A stretch of 27,100 nucleotides of DNA, taken from contig JAEEOD010000102.1 of assembly GCA_016284115.1 (NCBI GenBank), positions 1-27,100 on the forward strand. Reading direction: 5' to 3'. The position numbers were made by a program, and so were the translations under genes. This document shows positions 7,890-16,870 of this stretch, in pieces. The stretch's first letter is position 1; each line of letters begins with the position of its first letter. The notes beneath the pieces were generated by a model. It did not search any database, was not told where the DNA came from, and was given only the letters and a program-made list of their open reading frames with translations. This DNA comes from Bacteroidaceae bacterium. GTDB lineage: Bacteria > Bacteroidota > Bacteroidia > Bacteroidales > Bacteroidaceae.

Positions 7890-8867
7890 TTATACAGTAA
7901 TACTGTGGTCTATCACAGCTTTTACCTTTTGATAACTTGTCTTTAGTATTTCTCTTTCATCCATTTGTTCCCAGTATTCCCGATTGAAGATTTCAATGGA
8001 GAATGCTCCCTTAAAACCTTGTTCTCGCAATTTAGGGATAACGGATTTGAACGGACAGACACCATCTCCAGGAAAAATACGGTCAGAATCACGTAACTCT
8101 GTAACATGGATGTTTGAAGGATAATCATTGATGTGGAAAACCGGCAGCATGGCTACATTAAGTAAGTTCAGGCTTTCAAAGCTACTACCACCTCTATAGA
8201 TATGATAGAAATCAAGTAGTAAAGAAGCTTTAGGATGCCCTGTACCCATAGCCATTGCTGTAGCCTTGTCAAGGGTATTGATGACTCCTGCCCCCCATGG
8301 CTCAAGCAGAGGGGTAACCCCATACTCTTCACCCATCTCTAAAATCCGAAGGAAACGGTTACTATATTCAGGTATCATTTCGGGAATAAACTTGTCAACC
8401 CCTTGTACCGGTGCTGCTACAAATTGACTTCCTAAGGATGCACTGACCTCCATGTTGTGACGCATGGTCTTAATGCCTTCTTCTCTTTTTATAGGGTCAT
8501 CTGCAGCCCAGGTTGAGAAAGCAATCATATTCTCAAGTCTCAAGTTAGAATCATCTATGAGTTTTCGCAATGTAGCATAGTCCCCTCCTTTCTCTATATA
8601 CGCATCCACGTCACTTACCCATAGTTCTATACCATCAAACCCTGCTTCTGCACACAATTTGATCTGTTCATCGACAGGTAGAGAATAGCCTCTAATGGTT
8701 GAAGTATTAAGGCAGATCCGAAAAGGTTTCGATAAGGAGTTATTACCAAGTTGAACCTCATTACTTTTTTGGGGGGAAAAACATGAGTAATTTAGCCCAA
8801 TCATGCTTCCTGCGACAACCATGCCAACCGCTTTAAGCATTTCTCTACGGGAAATTTCATTGTTCAT
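7890..8867 (-). CDS. Tat-exported sugar isomerase/epimerase-like TIM-barrel protein
   Basis: A 325-aa protein of the xylose-isomerase-like TIM-barrel (AP_endonuc_2) superfamily. The N terminus has a twin-arginine signal, SRREMLK, then a hydrophobic stretch, suggesting export in a folded, metal-loaded state. Typical metal-site residues are visible in order: Glu in LLEPWGAG, Asp and His in LLDFYHIYRGG, His in VFHINDY, and Glu in FSIEIFNREYW. The family includes ketose epimerases, inosose dehydratases and C-glycoside-cleaving enzymes that act on 3-keto sugars. In this operon, with a Gfo/Idh/MocA oxidoreductase and DUF1080, a role on an oxidised sugar is plausible. The exact reaction cannot be read from the sequence. 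It is separated from the upstream carboxylesterase gene by 113 bp holding a large hairpin. Confidence 0.85.
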   Translation of the reverse strand: MNNEISRREMLKAVGMVVAGSMIGLNYSCFSPQKSNEVQLGNNSLSKPFRICLNTSTIRGYSLPVDEQIKLCAEAGFDGIELWVSDVDAYIEKGGDYATLRKLIDDSNLRLENMIAFSTWAADDPIKREEGIKTMRHNMEVSASLGSQFVAAPVQGVDKFIPEMIPEYSNRFLRILEMGEEYGVTPLLEPWGAGVINTLDKATAMAMGTGHPKASLLLDFYHIYRGGSSFESLNLLNVAMLPVFHINDYPSNIHVTELRDSDRIFPGDGVCPFKSVIPKLREQGFKGAFSIEIFNREYWEQMDEREILKTSYQKVKAVIDHSITV

Positions 8868-8892
8868 TTTCTTGTTCCGTTTAATGGTTTGT

Positions 8893-8940
8893 TCAATAGA
8901 AAAGCAGGTGTCTGTTGTACAAGTCCTGTTTAACTATTGA
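8893..8940 (-). repeat. Long hairpin between the carboxylesterase and isomerase genes
   Basis: Arms 8893-8908 (TCAATAGAAAAGCAGG) and 8925-8940 (CCTGTTTAACTATTGA) pair over 16 positions with two central mismatches and one wobble. No T run follows on the minus strand, so it is more likely an RNA processing or stability element than a terminator. Confidence 0.55.
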
Positions 8941-8980
8941 GACCTATTATTTTATCAAACAATGTAAATAGCAAGCGTGT

Positions 8981-10648
8981 TTAGCTGCCCAATGCTTCAC
9001 GGGCCTCCTTGTCAGGATTATTCTGTACCTCGCAGATATTGTTCAGAATCATAGTCTCACCATTTTCAATCGTATATTGAGGCCAATGAGGAAGCTCACC
9101 TCCATTCGGATCTCCTGTTCGCATGAACTTAAGTAAAGCTCCCGACATCTTATCTGAAAGTTGGCGAGGTATCTTTCCTCCGCCTGTATGAGTGAACATC
9201 CGGTCCGTATTCTTGAACCAGAAGCATATATCAGAGCAATGGAAAGAACGCATTCTGTTATTAAATAAGGGAGGACACCACCCAAACCATGACACATAAA
9301 CAGGCTGGCCTTGTTGTATCTTAGCATTTGCAGCAGCAATTACACGCTCTCTGGTAGAACGTATCATCGCCCATAGTTCGATAGGTTTCTTGTCAGGGAA
9401 GTTATGTGCAAATGCCTGTACAATCTTCTCCGACTTGTCTCCGTACTGACTTTTTATTTTTTCAACCACTCCCTCCAAGGTGATACTTTCAAGTGAGGCA
9501 TCGCCACGATTGGGGTTCTGCTCATGGAAAGTTGTTGATAGAATCATGGGCACTGAAGGAGAGGCCAACTTGCTTTCACCTGTGAAGAAAATGCCCGATG
9601 GCACGTTGCGGTCGTCTGCAACAGGGCCAAAGGTACGACGAATATTTATGCCATTGTCTTTCCAGCATTTCTGGCAGGCACGGTCAGCAATGTCAAGATA
9701 TTCTCTCCAAGGGATATCTTGTAGCTTGTCAACTTGGTTACGCGTGAGACCTGCTTCTTTCAAGATATATTCTCCTACTTTGCGAGTAATATCTTGAGGG
9801 GATGCATCAATAGTTGATCCACTTAAAGCTACAGCTTTGTGGACCAATCCAACAGCTGCAGGCATGGAAGCTACAGTGCATACTTTGGAACCTCCACCAG
9901 ACTGTCCCATGATGGTAACATTATCTGGGTCGCCGCCAAAGTTCTTAATATTGTTGTGTACCCACTCCAGTGCAGCAATTAAATCTAGCACGCCCACATT
10001 GCCAGAGTCCTTATATTTTTCCCCACCTACAGCAGACAGATCAGAGAAACCTATAGGGCCTAGCCTGTGATTGACTGAAACAAAAACAATGTCACCTTCA
10101 CGACTGATATTCTCACCATGGTAGCCATCCTGCTCAATGCCACTGCCATTAGTGAAGCCACCACCATGCATCCATACAAGAACAGGGCGCTTTTTGCTGT
10201 CTGCTAGCCCTGGAGTCCACACGTTCAGATGTAAGCAATCTTCTCCAACATCCCAGTAATTCCAGTGGTCTGCAAAAGTTGTGTAATCATTGGGCCAACG
10301 TTCTTCCATACGCTGAGGTGCGGTTTTACCATAGAAGACAGCAGGCAGTATACCAGTCCAAGGCTCTGGCTTTTGAGGAGGCATGAATCGGTTCTTCCCG
10401 CCCGTGTCAGCGCCATAAGGGATTCCGAGAAATGTATATACTTTATTCAGAATATAACCTTGAACCTTTCCATACTGGGTGTCAGCAATGGCTATATCGT
10501 CTCCAATATACAGGATTTGGTCGTCATCCTGAGCTTCTTTGCCTTTGGAATCATTTGTTTCACAAGCAGAAAGAACAACTGGCAAAGAACCGATACTTAG
10601 GGTAGTAGCGCCTAACCCCAAATTTTTCATAAAATCTCTTCTTTTCAT
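8981..10648 (-). CDS. Type-B carboxylesterase, Tat lipoprotein
   Basis: A 555-aa serine hydrolase of the COesterase (PnbA/CE10) family. The N terminus MKRRDFMKNLGLGATTLSIG carries a twin-arginine motif, and the signal ends in the lipobox VVLSAC, so it is probably a Tat-exported lipoprotein. Family blocks: YGKVQGY and FLGIPYG near the start, EDCLHLNVWTP, the oxyanion-hole segment VWMHGGGFTNGSG, the nucleophile elbow GQSGGG with S250, and the histidine FHCSDI (H470). The acidic member is probably the Glu of STTFHEQN. It hydrolyses carboxylic esters; the natural substrate is unknown but may be an acyl or aryl ester on the glycoside the locus imports. It lies 102 bp after susD, and the gap contains a perfect 15-bp hairpin. 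Confidence 0.92.
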   Translation of the reverse strand: MKRRDFMKNLGLGATTLSIGSLPVVLSACETNDSKGKEAQDDDQILYIGDDIAIADTQYGKVQGYILNKVYTFLGIPYGADTGGKNRFMPPQKPEPWTGILPAVFYGKTAPQRMEERWPNDYTTFADHWNYWDVGEDCLHLNVWTPGLADSKKRPVLVWMHGGGFTNGSGIEQDGYHGENISREGDIVFVSVNHRLGPIGFSDLSAVGGEKYKDSGNVGVLDLIAALEWVHNNIKNFGGDPDNVTIMGQSGGGSKVCTVASMPAAVGLVHKAVALSGSTIDASPQDITRKVGEYILKEAGLTRNQVDKLQDIPWREYLDIADRACQKCWKDNGINIRRTFGPVADDRNVPSGIFFTGESKLASPSVPMILSTTFHEQNPNRGDASLESITLEGVVEKIKSQYGDKSEKIVQAFAHNFPDKKPIELWAMIRSTRERVIAAANAKIQQGQPVYVSWFGWCPPLFNNRMRSFHCSDICFWFKNTDRMFTHTGGGKIPRQLSDKMSGALLKFMRTGDPNGGELPHWPQYTIENGETMILNNICEVQNNPDKEAREALGS

Positions 10649-10681
10649 ACTTCAGTAATATTTAGAAAATAGATATTGAGA

Positions 10682-10718
10682 ATAGAAGTAAGAAACTGCT
10701 TTGGTTTCTTACTTCTAT
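10682..10718 (-). repeat. Perfect 15-bp hairpin between susD and the enzyme genes
   Basis: ATAGAAGTAAGAAAC (10682-10696) and GTTTCTTACTTCTAT (10704-10718) are exact reverse complements around a 7-nt loop. No T run follows on the minus strand. It sits between susD and the downstream enzyme genes, where a stem-loop could protect the susCD mRNA or mark a processing site. Confidence 0.65.
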
Positions 10719-10750
10719 CCATTTAGATAATCATCTAATCACGATAATTA

Positions 10751-12310
10751 TTAATAGCCTGGATTCTGAGTCCAAGATTGGTTCTTTGTAATCTGCTCGT
10801 ATGGAATAGGGAAGATGTCACGGTGGTTGTCGGCAAACGCCTCCTTGAAATCCCATGAGCCCTTAGAGAATTTGTCAAAGCGGACCAAATCATTTCGGCG
10901 CCAGCCTTCCCAAGCTAGTTCACGTCCACGCTCAATTATCAGTTCGTCCAGAGTTAGTGTGGAAGTAGTGTATACTGGCTGTTCGGCACGTTCACGTATC
11001 AACTGGAATTGTGGGTCAGCAAGCAAGCTTGCAAGTGAACCGTTACCACCGCGAAGAATGGCTTCTGCCTTCATGTAGTAAACATCTGCAAGACGGAACA
11101 ACACGAAGTCATTGTTCATATTACCGCTCATACCAACTTCATATTCATATTTCTGAATGCGAGCACCTGCCCATTTCGTTGCTGCTTCTATGCTACCTAC
11201 TTCCTGAGTAAATTCGAGGGGCAAACCGTCGTTGGCGTTGTTAGGAATTGTCTGGTCTGTCCCGTAATAATGCTGAATACCCCAGTTAAATGTTGCACGC
11301 TTGCGGATATCACTGTCATCATACAAATCAAGGAAATACTTGGTTGCACAACCACCATTCCATCCACCAGTATTCAAACCATATATTTGGCGGAAATTAG
11401 TGTGACCAGAGAACTTGTGGAAGTGGAACTGATAGTCTCCATTTTTGCTAATACCATTTTGGAAAGGAATGACAAAGATATTTTCATGGCAATTTTCATT
11501 TTTAACCTTGAAAGGTTCAGAGAAATTTGACACTATCTCATAATCACCAGAATTAATAACCTTATCTGTATACTCAATGACCTTATTCATATCTGAAGCA
11601 TTGAAAGAAGACTCTCCTTTGTAAACTTTGGCATTCAGATAGAGCTTAGCAAGCAGAACATTAGCCATCGGCTGTGTGCAACGGCCATAGTTTTCAGAAT
11701 TCGGACTAGCATCCAGATATGTTATATTTTCCTCTAAAGCCTTAACAATATGGTCGAACAATTCAGAACGAGTGATTTGCGGATAGGTAGTTACGTCATC
11801 TGTATATGTATCCACATATGGTACGTTTCCAAAAAGGTCGAGCACTAGGAAATAGTAAAAACTTCGTAGAGTAATAACTTCTGCACGGAATTTGTTATAT
11901 GTGTCGATTTCCATCTCATCTTTGAAACTATCCAGATCGTTGACTACTCGGTTACAAGTAGTAATACCTGAGAAAAGAGGAATCCATACATTTGAATTCA
12001 GTGCATCCAAGCGAGGTGACCAGTTCTGGCGATGAAAAGCTTGCCAGTTACCGTTGTCATACCAATCGTTTCCAGGCACACGAGTAGGTACAACGCATTC
12101 ATCAGAAGACACGGTATTCAGTCCCCATACACCCCAGTGGTTCTGGTAAGACTGTAACTCACTATAAGCAGCACCTACAGCCTTTGAGATCAAAGAAGCA
12201 TCAGAATAGAAATCGCTTGATACCATCTGACCAGTGGTATCCTCGTCCATGTCTGTACATGAAAATGTTAACATGGAGAGACATATCAATGAAAATAAAT
12301 ACTTTTTCAT
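10751..12310 (-). CDS. susD: SusD/RagB-family glycan-binding lipoprotein
   Basis: A 519-aa outer-membrane surface lipoprotein that caps the SusC channel and binds the incoming ligand. The signal MKKYLFSLICLSMLTFSC ends in the lipobox TFSC (Cys18). The N-terminal segment (AVGAAYSELQSYQNHWGVWGL) and the helical core with RAEVITLRSFYYFLVLDLFG are the characteristic SusD blocks. The C-terminal block FVLFRLADVYYMKAEAILRG and the ending DIFPIPYEQITKNQSWTQNPGY are also diagnostic. The start is 25 bp after the susC stop, the usual SusC-SusD arrangement. Ligand specificity cannot be read from the sequence. The gene symbol denotes the family, not the starch system. Confidence 0.95.
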   Translation of the reverse strand: MKKYLFSLICLSMLTFSCTDMDEDTTGQMVSSDFYSDASLISKAVGAAYSELQSYQNHWGVWGLNTVSSDECVVPTRVPGNDWYDNGNWQAFHRQNWSPRLDALNSNVWIPLFSGITTCNRVVNDLDSFKDEMEIDTYNKFRAEVITLRSFYYFLVLDLFGNVPYVDTYTDDVTTYPQITRSELFDHIVKALEENITYLDASPNSENYGRCTQPMANVLLAKLYLNAKVYKGESSFNASDMNKVIEYTDKVINSGDYEIVSNFSEPFKVKNENCHENIFVIPFQNGISKNGDYQFHFHKFSGHTNFRQIYGLNTGGWNGGCATKYFLDLYDDSDIRKRATFNWGIQHYYGTDQTIPNNANDGLPLEFTQEVGSIEAATKWAGARIQKYEYEVGMSGNMNNDFVLFRLADVYYMKAEAILRGGNGSLASLLADPQFQLIRERAEQPVYTTSTLTLDELIIERGRELAWEGWRRNDLVRFDKFSKGSWDFKEAFADNHRDIFPIPYEQITKNQSWTQNPGY

Positions 12311-12335
12311 ATCTCTTGTGTTGTTAATATTCTAT

Positions 12336-15311
12336 TTAAAATGTAACGTTTACGCCAAAGATGAATGAGCGGCTGGTAGGATAGAAACGAGAACGCTCAA
12401 TACCCATATTGTCCAACCCCACCATGTCTACTTCAGGATCAACGCCCTTATAGCCAGTAATAGTCAACAGATTCTGGCCTGTCAGATAGAGACGGAGGCT
12501 TTGGATGCCCCTAATGTTTTTGGTAGGCATGTTATAACCCAGCGTCACATTGTCCAGTTTCACGAACGAACCGTCTTCAAGATAGTATGTAGATGGCTGT
12601 GCAGAGTCATTCAGCGGAGTGTTGCGTACAGACTTCAGCATATTCTTCTCATCACCACCTTGACCAGGATTTTCCAGAGCCAAACGACCCACATTGAATA
12701 CATCGTTGCCCACGACAGCACGGAATGTAAACGAGAGGTCAAAGTCGCGATACTTCAGTTCGTTAGTCCAACCAGCAATGAAGTCAGGTTGTGCGTTTCC
12801 GACCACTTTCTTGTCATCGGCTTCTTTGTAAACTCCATCGCCGTTTATATCTTCGAAAATCCATTTACCATCAGGGTCGAATCCCTTAAACACAGGCAAG
12901 AAGAAGTCTCCGACTTTGCCACCAGGAACCATGCGCAGCAACGCAATACCATTCAGACCACCAAGGTCACCATCGGTCAAATATCCGCTTTCCAGCCAAT
13001 CGGTATGGAAAGTCTCATTGCTTAACTTGTCCAGACGGTTGGTGTTGAACGAGAAGTTAACAGAACTAGTCCATGATAAGTTTTTGTTTTTTACAGGTGT
13101 AGCTGAAATGGAGATTTCAAGACCCTTTGAAGTTGCGTCACCCACGTTTGCCAACATTGTAGAATATTGATAAGGAGGTGTTGGTACACGATAATTATAC
13201 AGCAAATCGGTTACCTTTCTCTTATATAAGTCCAATGTTAAATTCAGTCTGCCTTTGAAGGTAGAAACATCCAGGCCAAGGTTCCATTCACTTTTTTTCT
13301 CCCATTTCAGGTTATTATTTTGATTTTGTGTAGGTCCATAGGCATTCAGCCATCTACCCGATGTGTTGTCATAGAATTTCCCGACCACTCCCATCATCGG
13401 CAGGGATAAATAGTTGCCCGTAGGCATGTTGCCTGTCACACCAAAACCAAAGCGAAGTTTGAGATCGTCAAGCCAAGTTAAACTTTGCATGAATGCTTCG
13501 TTCTTAATTGACCAGCCTAAGCTGATGGCAGGGAAAGTACCCCATTTATAGTCTTTACCCAGACGAGTTGAACCTTCGCGACGAACAGAAGCCGATAACA
13601 GGTAGCGATTTGAGTAGTTATAATTGACACGACCGAAGAATGATACCAGGTTATCTTGTGAAACAGAGCCACTCATCATATCTTGAGTAGGATCATTAAC
13701 CAAATTACTACCAGCACCTAAGTTATACCACTTAAATACGTCAGAGTCAAAGTTGCTATTATTGAAACCGGCATCTTCACGATAGTTCTTTTCATATGCG
13801 TAGCCACCCAGTAATACAATATTATGTTCCCCAAAGGTCTTTACCCAATCGATAGTAGTTTCAAGTGTCTTATTGTTGCGAGATCCGTAACTTCTGCTAG
13901 CACTACCAAAGTTGGAAGAATTATAGGTATTTCTGGAAGTATATGAGCCTCTGTTGTAATTAGTGTATTTTAAAGAGCCGAATACTTGTGCGCGTAAACC
14001 ATTAATAATATTCCAAGTGATGCGTGCAGATCCTTGAAGAGTTGAATTGGTGGTCTGGCGATCTCGTTGCATAAGATAAGCAACAGGCTGCGTATAACCT
14101 TGCAAATCGAGCTGATAGTAGCCATCTGTATCTCTGTCAACATTTACAGTTCCATTGAGATTCCAAACGGGTGCCGTTGGGTTATAGTATGCCGCATGGC
14201 GGAATGCAGCGTAGTCGCCAAGGCTTTGGTTCTCACCCTCGCGATCGACATGGCGATAGGTTGCATCGTAGGCAATCTGAATCTTACTGTCAAATAGGTT
14301 TTGATTGGCAGAGAAGCGGCCTATAACTTCTTCAAATCCTGACTTCTTTGCAATACCTTTTGAATCTCGGTAAGATACTGAACCACGATAGTTAAAAGCA
14401 CTTGTTCCACCTGTGATTGCCACATTGTGAGAATGTGATATAGGAGTACGGGTGATTTCGTCAAGCCAGTCTGTATTTGAGCCTCGGTCATTACCGCCGT
14501 TGGCTAAAAATTCTTCACGGTTCATTACATCGGGCTTACGAGAAATAGAAGACAGTGAAATGTAGCCATTGTACTGAACACTAGTCTTGCCTGCTAAACC
14601 TCTTTTGGTAGTTACCAAAATAACACCATTTGTTCCACGTGTACCGTAGATAGCTGCTGCTGAACCATCTTTCAACACATCGATACTCTCGATATCATCT
14701 TGTGGAATAGCAGAAATATCAGCTTGTGGGATACCATCTACAACAATCAGAGGAGAAGTGTTTCCTGTCAAAGAAGAGGTTCCTCGAAGTTGGAATTTAT
14801 AATCTCCATTGGGGTCACCTGCATTGGGCTTAGAAATGTTTAGACCAGCTACCTTGCCTTGCAACATACCCATAGGATCTGATTGAACCCCCTTTATAAG
14901 GTCGTTTTCCTTTAGACCTGCGACAGAACCAGTAATTTCTTTTTTTCTTTGAGATCCATAACCAACTGCAACAACCTCCTGCAATCCAATGGCACTCTCT
15001 TCCAGAGAAACATCAATGGATGTACGCCCATTGATTTGTACTTCTTGAGAGTCATAGCCAAGATAAGAAAAAACCAGTGTACCATTGGATGGAACATTTG
15101 AGAGTTGGTAGTCGCCATCAAGACCAGTAATAGTACCATTGGTAGTCCCTTTAACAAGAACATTAGCACCAATGATAGGATCACCAGTCAATGCCTCCGT
15201 TACTATACCCCTAACACTGATTGTCTGAGCCATCATGGAGAATGATAGTAAAGTGCAAATCATAAAAAGGGGAAGTACCTTAAACCAGACATGTTTTTCA
15301 AGTTGTTTCAT
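12336..15311 (-). CDS. susC: SusC/RagA-family TonB-dependent transporter
   Basis: A 991-aa outer-membrane beta-barrel importing oligosaccharides or glycosides with SusD, driven by TonB. It has a signal peptide (cleavage near SMMAQ-TISV, about residue 29) and a carboxypeptidase-regulatory-like domain (about 30-110, RGIVTEALTGDPIIGANVLV). A plug domain follows, starting after VVAVGYGSQRKKEITGSVAG (about 113-235) with the SusC signatures LIVVDGIP and DVLKDGSAAAIYGTRGTNGV. The barrel extends to the C-terminal SRSFIFGVNVTF, an aromatic-ended strand recognised by BAM. Length is typical. It precedes susD by 25 bp. The 169-bp upstream gap contains a long-range 16-bp inverted repeat and a TGAGAAACAAT element similar to those at the HTCS and DUF1080 promoters. 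Confidence 0.97.
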   Translation of the reverse strand: MKQLEKHVWFKVLPLFMICTLLSFSMMAQTISVRGIVTEALTGDPIIGANVLVKGTTNGTITGLDGDYQLSNVPSNGTLVFSYLGYDSQEVQINGRTSIDVSLEESAIGLQEVVAVGYGSQRKKEITGSVAGLKENDLIKGVQSDPMGMLQGKVAGLNISKPNAGDPNGDYKFQLRGTSSLTGNTSPLIVVDGIPQADISAIPQDDIESIDVLKDGSAAAIYGTRGTNGVILVTTKRGLAGKTSVQYNGYISLSSISRKPDVMNREEFLANGGNDRGSNTDWLDEITRTPISHSHNVAITGGTSAFNYRGSVSYRDSKGIAKKSGFEEVIGRFSANQNLFDSKIQIAYDATYRHVDREGENQSLGDYAAFRHAAYYNPTAPVWNLNGTVNVDRDTDGYYQLDLQGYTQPVAYLMQRDRQTTNSTLQGSARITWNIINGLRAQVFGSLKYTNYNRGSYTSRNTYNSSNFGSASRSYGSRNNKTLETTIDWVKTFGEHNIVLLGGYAYEKNYREDAGFNNSNFDSDVFKWYNLGAGSNLVNDPTQDMMSGSVSQDNLVSFFGRVNYNYSNRYLLSASVRREGSTRLGKDYKWGTFPAISLGWSIKNEAFMQSLTWLDDLKLRFGFGVTGNMPTGNYLSLPMMGVVGKFYDNTSGRWLNAYGPTQNQNNNLKWEKKSEWNLGLDVSTFKGRLNLTLDLYKRKVTDLLYNYRVPTPPYQYSTMLANVGDATSKGLEISISATPVKNKNLSWTSSVNFSFNTNRLDKLSNETFHTDWLESGYLTDGDLGGLNGIALLRMVPGGKVGDFFLPVFKGFDPDGKWIFEDINGDGVYKEADDKKVVGNAQPDFIAGWTNELKYRDFDLSFTFRAVVGNDVFNVGRLALENPGQGGDEKNMLKSVRNTPLNDSAQPSTYYLEDGSFVKLDNVTLGYNMPTKNIRGIQSLRLYLTGQNLLTITGYKGVDPEVDMVGLDNMGIERSRFYPTSRSFIFGVNVTF

Positions 15312-15351
15312 GATACATATTTATTTAAGATTAATAAAAGATTTCATAAAA

Positions 15352-15469
15352 GCATACGGTCAGTTCCTTCGACATTAAAAATTGTTTATTTAATAGTTAT
15401 GTAATAGAAGAATAATTACTTTATTGTTTCTCAATAGAAAAGGGATATAAAGGGGAACTAACCGTATGC
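15352..15469. repeat. 16-bp inverted repeat bracketing 86 bp upstream of susC
   Basis: GCATACGGTCAGTTCC (15352-15367) and GGAACTAACCGTATGC (15454-15469) are reverse complements at 15 of 16 positions. The 86-bp interior is A/T-rich and holds TGAGAAACAAT on the minus strand. The pair could be recombination sites of an invertible promoter, two regulator sites, or the stem of a leader-RNA structure. No recombinase gene is in the window. Confidence 0.65.
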
Positions 15470-15480
15470 AAGTTTTTATA

Positions 15481-16821
15481 TTATACTGCAGGAAACTTCC
15501 ATGGACTTCTATAAGTCTTGCTTAGATATGCATCAGCCTTAGGATTATCCACAAATTTCCGAGTATTAGGATCATACACAACGCGTGTACCTGTACGGAA
15601 TGAGATGTTGGCCATGTGAGCTAAGATAGTGGCGAATGCACCCTTCTCAATAGGGCAGTGTGTGTCAGATGACTTGTTAAGAATGCACTTGCACCAATCT
15701 GTGGTATGAGCAGGTATACCTCCATCTTCAAACTTGCCCACCAACTGAGCACGGTCAGTCATCAACTCTCCATTACGGTTCTTTTCTGGTATCAGTTCAT
15801 ATCCTTCACGGTTGCAAACCAGAGTAGCTTTATCACCAATCCATGCTACTCCTTGGTTGCGGTTGTAAAGATATGCTACCTGCTGTGCCCACTCAATGTG
15901 GAAATTCTTGTACTGGAAAATTGTTGTTTGGCAACTTGGTGTTTCATTAAATGATTTTGGATCTTTGTAAGCAGTTGAGAATACAGCTTCTGGATATTCT
16001 CTGTTAGAAAGGCCTAAAATTTTCAAGCCGTCAAAAGCGGAATCAATCCAATGTACGCCCCAATCTGTCTGCTGACCACCTCCATAGTCCCAAAAACCAC
16101 GCCAACCACGGAAACGATTCTGATTGAACGGGCGTTCTGGAGCTGGGCCAAGCCACATATCATAATCAAGTGTTGCAGGAGGATTTGAATCTGGAGCACC
16201 TGCTCGAGGCATGGTGCTTTGGCAAAGCCAAATCTGTACTTTATATACATCACCTAAGACTCCAGTTTTCAAGATTTCCTTAGCTTGCTCGAAATAACGC
16301 TGGCTTGTCTGCCACAAACCACAAGTAACGACACCTTTATATTTTTTCTGTGCATCCATCATGGCATTACACTCTGCGATAGAGTTGCCCACAGGTTTCT
16401 CCACATAAATAGCCTTGCCAGCTTTCAACGCTTCAAGGAAGATATAAGGATGCCAATGGTCTGGCGTGGCAATAATGACACCATCCACTTCTTTACTCTT
16501 CAGCACTTCGCGGAAATCTGTATAGGCCTTCATCTCCTTTGTCTGATCAGGAAAGTCCTTTTTGAAAGCTTCTATCTGCTGGTTAAGTCTTTCCTTGTTG
16601 ACATCGCATAAGCCTACGCAGTGTACCCACGGATTGGTCAGTGCTCCTCGAAGGTCTGCACATCCCATACCGACACCGATTACTGCCAGATTTACCCGAC
16701 CGTTAATCTGTTCTTTCTGCTCAGTTCCCTTAGTGACAGATGCTTGAGCCAGCGATGAAAAGCCTAAGCCTGCTGCCATTAGGGATGTACTCTTTAAAAA
16801 ATTTCTTCTTGTAAGATTCAT
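15481..16821 (-). CDS. Tat-exported Gfo/Idh/MocA-family oxidoreductase
   Basis: A 446-aa NAD(P)-dependent sugar dehydrogenase-type protein. The start is placed at the ATG at 16819-16821 so that the protein begins MNLTRRNFLKSTSLMAAGLG, a classic twin-arginine signal; an ATG 11 codons upstream would bury it. The Rossmann domain shows LAVIGVGMGCADLRG and the family motif VEKPVGN with K142. The C-terminal substrate domain contains WDYGGGQQTDWGVHWID, whose aspartate and histidine usually face the sugar. Tat export would let it leave with its dinucleotide bound. Relatives oxidise C3 of glycosides or work as oxidising-reducing glycosidases. Next to DUF1080, oxidation of a glycoside to a 3-keto-glycoside is the favoured inference. 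It lies 49 bp after the DUF1080 gene in the same direction. Confidence 0.88.
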   Translation of the reverse strand: MNLTRRNFLKSTSLMAAGLGFSSLAQASVTKGTEQKEQINGRVNLAVIGVGMGCADLRGALTNPWVHCVGLCDVNKERLNQQIEAFKKDFPDQTKEMKAYTDFREVLKSKEVDGVIIATPDHWHPYIFLEALKAGKAIYVEKPVGNSIAECNAMMDAQKKYKGVVTCGLWQTSQRYFEQAKEILKTGVLGDVYKVQIWLCQSTMPRAGAPDSNPPATLDYDMWLGPAPERPFNQNRFRGWRGFWDYGGGQQTDWGVHWIDSAFDGLKILGLSNREYPEAVFSTAYKDPKSFNETPSCQTTIFQYKNFHIEWAQQVAYLYNRNQGVAWIGDKATLVCNREGYELIPEKNRNGELMTDRAQLVGKFEDGGIPAHTTDWCKCILNKSSDTHCPIEKGAFATILAHMANISFRTGTRVVYDPNTRKFVDNPKADAYLSKTYRSPWKFPAV

Positions 16822-16870
16822 GGTAATATAATTTAATGGTAATAGAAAATTCATGGAATTGAAAACAGTA

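Noticed and set aside
12501..13025. A 174-aa plus-strand frame inside susC
   Set aside because: It is a shadow of the susC coding sequence with no family resemblance or start signals.
15352..15469. Insertion-sequence ends
   Set aside because: The interval is only 86 bp, has no coding capacity and no target duplication, so a mobile element is not supported.
15481..16821. Assignment of the oxidoreductase to GH109 (N-acetylgalactosaminidase)
   Set aside because: It shares the Gfo/Idh/MocA fold and Tat signal, but the WLGPAPERPFN and WDYGGGQQTDWGVHWID blocks fit the broader oxidoreductase group; nothing specific to GH109 was recognised.
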